From Myxococcales bacterium (GTDB lineage: Bacteria; Myxococcota_A; Polyangia; Haliangiales; Haliangiaceae), in the NCBI GenBank assembly GCA_947483555.1, contig CANKMW010000004.1, forward strand, positions 1 through 64,000: a stretch of 64,000 nucleotides of DNA. The letters are read 5' to 3'. The translations under genes and the position numbers were made by a program. Of this stretch, positions 56,533 through 64,000 are shown in pieces. Within the stretch, counting starts at the first letter, position 1. The number at the start of each line of letters is the position of its first letter. The notes under the pieces were generated by a model, which was given only the letters and a program-made list of their open reading frames with translations, ran no database searches and had not been told where the DNA came from.

Positions 56533-57957
56533 GTGGACTTCCGGTCGTGTGTGGTCTGCGCCGTCGTCGGCGCCCTGTCGTTCGCGTGCACCACGAAGAA
56601 CCCCGAGTTCTGCTGCTCGTCGGTCGACTCGTGCGGCGCGGTCGGGGCCGCCGGTGTCGTCATGTGCAACGGTGCCGGCAGCCGGCCGTTCTGCGACGAC
56701 CTCGGCGCGTTCGGCGCCGCCCACACCTGCGTCGCTGATCCCACCGCGCCGGTGTGCGACGACACCCTCGACTGCACCACGCCCGGACGACCGGTGTGCG
56801 ACGTCAGCGATACCGGCACCTGCATGGGGTGCGCGGTCGGCGCCGACTGCGCGCGCTTCCCGGGCCTGGCCCTCTGTCACCCGACCAGCGGCGCCTGCGT
56901 CGAGTGCACCGGCGCCGAGCACTGCCTCGCCACCGACCAGCCGATCTGCGGCAGCGGCGGCGCGTGCCGAGGCTGCACCGCCGACGCCGAGTGCGCCGCC
57001 GGGGTGTGCGACGAGCCGGTCGGCGCCTGCGTCGCCGAAGCCGACATCATCTACGTCGACCGCGCGACCGGCGCTGGCACCGCGTGCATGCGCCTGGCGC
57101 CGTGCCTGACGATGAGCGCGGGTGTGGCCGCGCCGGGCCCGCGGCGCTGGATGGTCGTGGCCGCCGGCGACTACAGCGAGACCGTGACCCTCGACGGTCG
57201 AGCCATGACGTTCATCGGCCCCGGTGTGTCGTTGCGGCCGGCGGCCTTCGACATGCCGGCCATGCTGGTGCTCAACGCCAGCGCGGTGCGCCTCGAGGGC
57301 CTGCGCCTCTACTCGGCGGGCGGCAACGCCAATGGCGACGGCGTCCGCTGCGCGGCGCCGACCTCGGGAACGCCGACCTTGGCGATGGTCGGCGTTCGCA
57401 TCGACGGCAACGTCGGCTTCGGGGTCGACGCCAACAGCTGCGCGGTGACGATCACGGCCAGCACGATCGTCGGCAACACCGGCGGCGGCGTGAGCATCAG
57501 CGACGGTTCGTTCGCCATCACCAACACGTTCATCACCGGCAACGGCGCCAACACCGCGATCGGCGGCGTCCGACTGAGCGCCAACGACGCCTCCAGCGTG
57601 TTCGCGTTCAACACCGTCGCCGACAACGTGGCCGGCGGCGGCATCGCCGAGGCGCTGATCTGCACGTCGGTGCAGCCGCAGCGGATCGCCAACAACATCC
57701 TGGCCGGCAGCGATCCGACCCAGGTCTCGTTCACCAACTGCGACTTCGAGTTCAACCTCTCGAACCAGGGCCTGGGCGGCTCGGGCAACGTCACCGCCAC
57801 GCCGATGTTCGTCGGCGGCACCGACTTTCACCTCACGCTGTCGTCGGAAGGCGTCGACGATGCCGATCCGAGCGCCACCCTGGCCGTCGACTTCGATGGC
57901 CACGCGCGACCACAGGGCAACCGTCGCGACATCGGCGCCGACGAGGTCGTGCCGTGA
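56533..57957 (+). CDS. Cys-rich lipoprotein with C-terminal right-handed beta-helix
   Basis: 474 residues from a GTG. DFRSCVVCAVVGALSFACTT: signal peptide and lipobox ALSFAC (Cys about residue 17). Residues about 20-170 are Cys-rich in CxxC/CxxxC rhythms (CMGCAVGADCARF, CRGCTADAECAAGVC). Residues about 205-460 are beta-helical (NTGGGVSISDGSFAITNTFI, NTVADNVAGGGIAEA), resembling pectin-lyase-fold proteins, though no catalytic set is visible. It starts 90 bp from the divergent kinase gene. Likely surface-exposed. Confidence 0.78.
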   Translation: MDFRSCVVCAVVGALSFACTTKNPEFCCSSVDSCGAVGAAGVVMCNGAGSRPFCDDLGAFGAAHTCVADPTAPVCDDTLDCTTPGRPVCDVSDTGTCMGCAVGADCARFPGLALCHPTSGACVECTGAEHCLATDQPICGSGGACRGCTADAECAAGVCDEPVGACVAEADIIYVDRATGAGTACMRLAPCLTMSAGVAAPGPRRWMVVAAGDYSETVTLDGRAMTFIGPGVSLRPAAFDMPAMLVLNASAVRLEGLRLYSAGGNANGDGVRCAAPTSGTPTLAMVGVRIDGNVGFGVDANSCAVTITASTIVGNTGGGVSISDGSFAITNTFITGNGANTAIGGVRLSANDASSVFAFNTVADNVAGGGIAEALICTSVQPQRIANNILAGSDPTQVSFTNCDFEFNLSNQGLGGSGNVTATPMFVGGTDFHLTLSSEGVDDADPSATLAVDFDGHARPQGNRRDIGADEVVP

Positions 57958-57978
57958 TCGGGCCCTGACCGTCGGCGC

Positions 57979-58461
57979 TCAGAAGCTGCCGCGCACCAGC
58001 GGCACGCGGACCTCCACGTAGCGCTCGCCGAGGTAGCTGCGCGGCAGCACCTCGAAGTCGGGCAACTCGAGCCGCAGGGCGTGACCGCCGACCACCAGGT
58101 CGATCGCCGCATCGACCTCGGCGGCGCCGCGGCGGAAGTGCACGTCGCCCCGGACGTGGAGCGACAGATACCGCGTCTCGCCGGCCAGCCGCAGGTTGGC
58201 GCGCCGGGCTCGTCCATCGACCCGGAACTTGACGGTGTCGAGCGTGAGCGGCCCGACGTGGCCGTCGATGGTGTCACCGAGCACGGTGAGCTGGTCCGCG
58301 ATCCGCTCGCTGTAGGTGCGGCCCTTCGGGATGGCGAGCGGCGGCACGAACACCTCGCCGTCGTCGCGATCGATGCCGTCGTCGGCCCGGGCTGGAGCAA
58401 CCACGCCGAAGCCGGTTGCGGCAACCGCGATCAGGGCCACCAGACGAGCGCCGCCGTGCAT
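57979..58461 (-). CDS. Secreted protein of unknown function
   Basis: 160 residues. Signal peptide (LVALIAVAATGFGVVAPARA-D), then a beta-rich domain with alternating hydrophobic strands (LRLAGETRYLSLHVRGDVHF, AIDLVVGGHALRLELPDFEV). There is no Cys after cleavage and no motif I know. It converges on the beta-helix lipoprotein with a 21-bp gap and is divergent from the large TPR/propeller gene. Confidence 0.65.
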   Translation of the reverse strand: MHGGARLVALIAVAATGFGVVAPARADDGIDRDDGEVFVPPLAIPKGRTYSERIADQLTVLGDTIDGHVGPLTLDTVKFRVDGRARRANLRLAGETRYLSLHVRGDVHFRRGAAEVDAAIDLVVGGHALRLELPDFEVLPRSYLGERYVEVRVPLVRGSF

Positions 58462-58701
58462 CGTTCTCCATCGTCCCCGGCCGACCGCCTGCGGTCAAGG
58501 CGATCGTGAGGGCCGGGAGCGACGTCACACCGGTCACGGTTCACGGTCACACCACCGGTCCCACCGTGACGCTGGATCGTGACCTGATCGGACGCTTCGC
58601 CACACCTCGCTGGCGCGGGACCGGCCTATCCTGGCGGCGACGCGATGCGGCCGGGGGGCCGCGGCGCGGCACGACCAGTGCAATCGACCGGGAGGATGGA
58701 G

Positions 58702-62670
<3,969 letters not shown>

Positions 62671-62677
62671 TCCGCTC

Positions 62678-62713
62678 GTCCTGAGCGAGGCCCGAAGGGC
62701 CGAGTCGAAGGAC
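62678..62713. repeat. Single compact arm of the dispersed palindromic repeat
   Basis: GTCCTGAGCGAGGCC, then CGAA, then GGGCCGAGTCGAAGGAC: the cleanest arm in the window, self-complementary about its centre. It shares TCCGCTCGTCCTGAGCG with the arm at 35271. Confidence 0.8.
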
Positions 62714-62736
62714 GAACACGCTCCGGATCCAGGTGC

Positions 62737-62742
62737 TACCGT
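62737..62742 (+). promoter_or_regulatory. -10-like box (TACCGT)
   Basis: TACCGT in a GCTACCGT context, 6 nt before the queE GTG; no Shine-Dalgarno. It matches the box at 22181-22186 on the other strand. Confidence 0.4.
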
Positions 62743-62748
62743 GGCGCG

Positions 62749-63396
62749 GTGTCGCGCTACGCGGTCAAGGAGATCTACTACACGCTCCAGGGCGAGGGCG
62801 CGCACAGCGGCCGCGCCGCGGTCTTCCTGCGCTTCACCGGTTGCAACCTGTGGTCCGGTCGCGACCAGGATCGCGGCCGCGGCGCCGGCGGGTGTTCGGC
62901 GTGGTGCGACACCGACTTCGTCGGCACCGACGGTCCCGGCGGCGGGCGCTTCGACGGACCCAGCACACTCGCCGCCGCGGTGACCGCGGCGTGGCCGTCA
63001 GCCGCCGGCGGCGAGCCGCTGGTGGTCGCCACCGGCGGCGAGCCGCTGCTGCAGCTCGATCCGGCGCTGATCGACGCCCTGCACGCTGCCGGCTTCACGG
63101 TCGCGATCGAGACCAATGGCACGATCGCGATCCCGGCCGGCGTCGACTGGGTCTGCGTCTCGCCCAAGGCTCACGCGCCGCTCGCCGTCACCCGCGGCGA
63201 CGAGCTGAAGCTGGTCTACCCGCAGCCCGAGGTGCCACCGGCGTCGGTCGAGCACCTCGACTTCCGGCACTTCTTCCTGCAGCCACTCGACGGTCCCCAG
63301 GCCGCCGAGTTCACCCGCGCCTGCCTCGAGTACTGCCTCGCACACCCGCGGTGGCGCATCTCGCTGCAGACCCACAAGCTGCTGAACATCCCGTAG
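62749..63396 (+). CDS. queE: 7-carboxy-7-deazaguanine synthase (QueE), variant cluster loop
   Basis: 215 residues, radical SAM. YYTLQGEGAHSGRAAVFLRFTGCNLWSG at the N-terminus, ATGGEPLLQ (SAM-binding GGE), FTVAIETNGT, VCVSPKA and ELKLVYPQPE match QueE of the CNLWSG type. It makes 7-carboxy-7-deazaguanine for queuosine. The cluster Cys are C32, C49 and C53, so spacing is CX16CX3C, not the CX14CX2C I recall for this type. The start is a GTG with a TACCGT box 6 nt before it. No other queuosine gene is in the window. Confidence 0.9.
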   Translation: MSRYAVKEIYYTLQGEGAHSGRAAVFLRFTGCNLWSGRDQDRGRGAGGCSAWCDTDFVGTDGPGGGRFDGPSTLAAAVTAAWPSAAGGEPLVVATGGEPLLQLDPALIDALHAAGFTVAIETNGTIAIPAGVDWVCVSPKAHAPLAVTRGDELKLVYPQPEVPPASVEHLDFRHFFLQPLDGPQAAEFTRACLEYCLAHPRWRISLQTHKLLNIP

Positions 63397-63424
63397 CGTG
63401 ATCGCGGCCACCCGTTGGTTGCTG

Positions 63425-63790
63425 TCAGTTCAACCAGATCTTCTTGCCGTCGATATCGATCTCGCCGCCGGCCTCGACCTTGACCTCGCCCTTGGTCTCC
63501 ATCGTGATCGATTCCTCGGTCTTCACGCTGAACTGCCGGGCCTCGATCTCGACCGCCTCGGTGGCCTTGAGCTGCAGCCGCGCGCTCTCCATCTGCAGCA
63601 CCGGCCCCTGTTCGGTGAACCGGATCCGGACCTCGACCATGCCCGACGAGCTGCGGATCTCGACCAGCTCGCCGCCGGTGGTGCTCGAGACCGTGAGCGT
63701 GCGGCCCTCGCGCAGGTAGACCTCCCGGCTCTCGGCGGTCTCCTCCGCGGCCACGACTTCCCCGAGCTTTTCCTTGCCATCACTCGACAT
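63425..63790 (-). CDS. Small beta-helical protein resembling a VgrG tip
   Basis: 121 residues. After a charged N-terminal helix, the protein is a run of short alternating strands (LVEIRSSSGMVEVRIRF, VLQMESARLQLKATEAVEIE, ETKGEVKVEAGGEIDIDG) like the C-terminal triple beta-helix of VgrG/gp5 spike proteins. There is no signal peptide. No other secretion-system gene is in view. It is divergent from the gene at 63863 with a 72-bp gap; a GCTAACGT -10-like octamer lies on this strand about 10 nt before the ATG. Confidence 0.6.
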   Translation of the reverse strand: MSSDGKEKLGEVVAAEETAESREVYLREGRTLTVSSTTGGELVEIRSSSGMVEVRIRFTEQGPVLQMESARLQLKATEAVEIEARQFSVKTEESITMETKGEVKVEAGGEIDIDGKKIWLN

Positions 63791-63849
63791 GCGGCTGCCG
63801 ACGTTAGCACAGGGCGCGCGTTGGGCGCCAAGGACCGCCGGGGATGCGA

Positions 63850-63855
63850 TAAGCT
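63850..63855 (+). promoter_or_regulatory. -10-like box (TAAGCT)
   Basis: TAAGCT lies 7 nt before the ATG at 63863, again without a ribosome site, matching the spacing of other leaderless candidates here. Confidence 0.35.
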
Positions 63856-63862
63856 CGGTGGT

Positions 63863-64000
63863 ATGGACATCAACGAGGCCGCGCAGCAGGTCGAGGCGTT
63901 TCTGACCTCCTACGTCGGTCACGGCGGCAAGCAGGCCAAGGAGATCCGGGTCCACCCGTCAGGCGACGACGCCGGTGCGATCAAGATCTGGGTCGACCTC
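63863..64000 (+). CDS. Partial hypothetical protein, cut by the window end
   Basis: The first 46 codons read MDINEAAQQVEAFLTSYVGH followed by GGKQAKEIRVHPSG and a beta strand (AIKIWVDL). The frame is open to the end of the window. There is no recognisable motif in what is visible. It is divergent from the VgrG-tip-like gene, so the two may share a function. Confidence 0.6.
   Translation, partial: MDINEAAQQVEAFLTSYVGHGGKQAKEIRVHPSGDDAGAIKIWVDL

Noticed and set aside
56443..57903. Upstream extension of the kinase-TPR gene
   Set aside because: It overlaps the divergent lipoprotein on the other strand and is low-complexity; the ATG at 56442 has a ribosome site.

Overview
The window is very GC-rich, densely packed DNA with strong G/C third-codon bias, many GTG starts and many 4-bp ATGA/GTGA gene overlaps. 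Its gene content points to a member of the Myxococcota, probably on the Haliangiales/Kofleriaceae side: Pkn2-type Ser/Thr kinases, an AgmX/PglI-type C-terminal domain, a MYXO-CTERM-like sorting tail, more than ten lipoproteins with N-terminal Asp/Ala/Gly linkers, metalloproteases and DUF222-like HNH proteins. The taxonomic call is an inference from content. I saw no rRNA, tRNA, CRISPR array or prophage.

Layout. 1-9.6 kb holds housekeeping and accessory genes: a crotonase, a TPR lipoprotein, a Ser/Thr kinase, an SDR epimerase, and a UbiB-like kinase followed by a PhyH-type dioxygenase. 9.7-17.4 kb holds an aminotransferase, a lipoprotein with a caspase-like His/Cys pair, the first HNH protein, and a divergent lipoprotein pair whose starts are 29 bp apart. 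17.5-35.1 kb is a surface-glycan locus. It contains a glutaminase/sugar-amidotransferase fusion, methyltransferases, GT2 glycosyltransferases, two GDP-mannose-dehydratase-like proteins, a GDP-fucose synthase, an FkbM methyltransferase, two tandem GT-C-like membrane proteins, a DUF2304/GT2 pair and a flippase-like protein. A second HNH protein sits inside it. 35.3-38 kb holds two surface lipoproteins.

38-42 kb is the sdhCAB operon, with a long single membrane subunit and a co-transcribed TPR protein. 42-53.6 kb is rich in secreted metalloproteases (three) and lipoproteins, plus purT, a MAPEG protein and a likely MITE. 53.6-64 kb holds a kinase-TPR fusion, a beta-helix lipoprotein, a 1322-residue TPR/propeller protein ending in 30 Asp encoded by a perfect (GAC)30 tract, queE, and a small beta-helical protein divergent from a gene cut by the window end.

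How the genes work together. The glycan locus can be read as a pathway. Gmd and Fcl make GDP-4-keto-6-deoxymannose and GDP-L-fucose. The TylC3-type and other methyltransferases and the amidotransferase decorate sugars. GT2 enzymes assemble them, and the polyprenyl-phosphate-type GT2, DUF2304, GT-C-like and flippase-like proteins act at the membrane. A dispersed palindromic repeat (arms with GTCCTGAGCGAGGCC and GGCCGAGTCGAAGGAC) occurs at seven or more places, always between genes. Several genes have a TANNNT box 5-8 nt upstream of the start and no Shine-Dalgarno, suggesting frequent leaderless transcripts.
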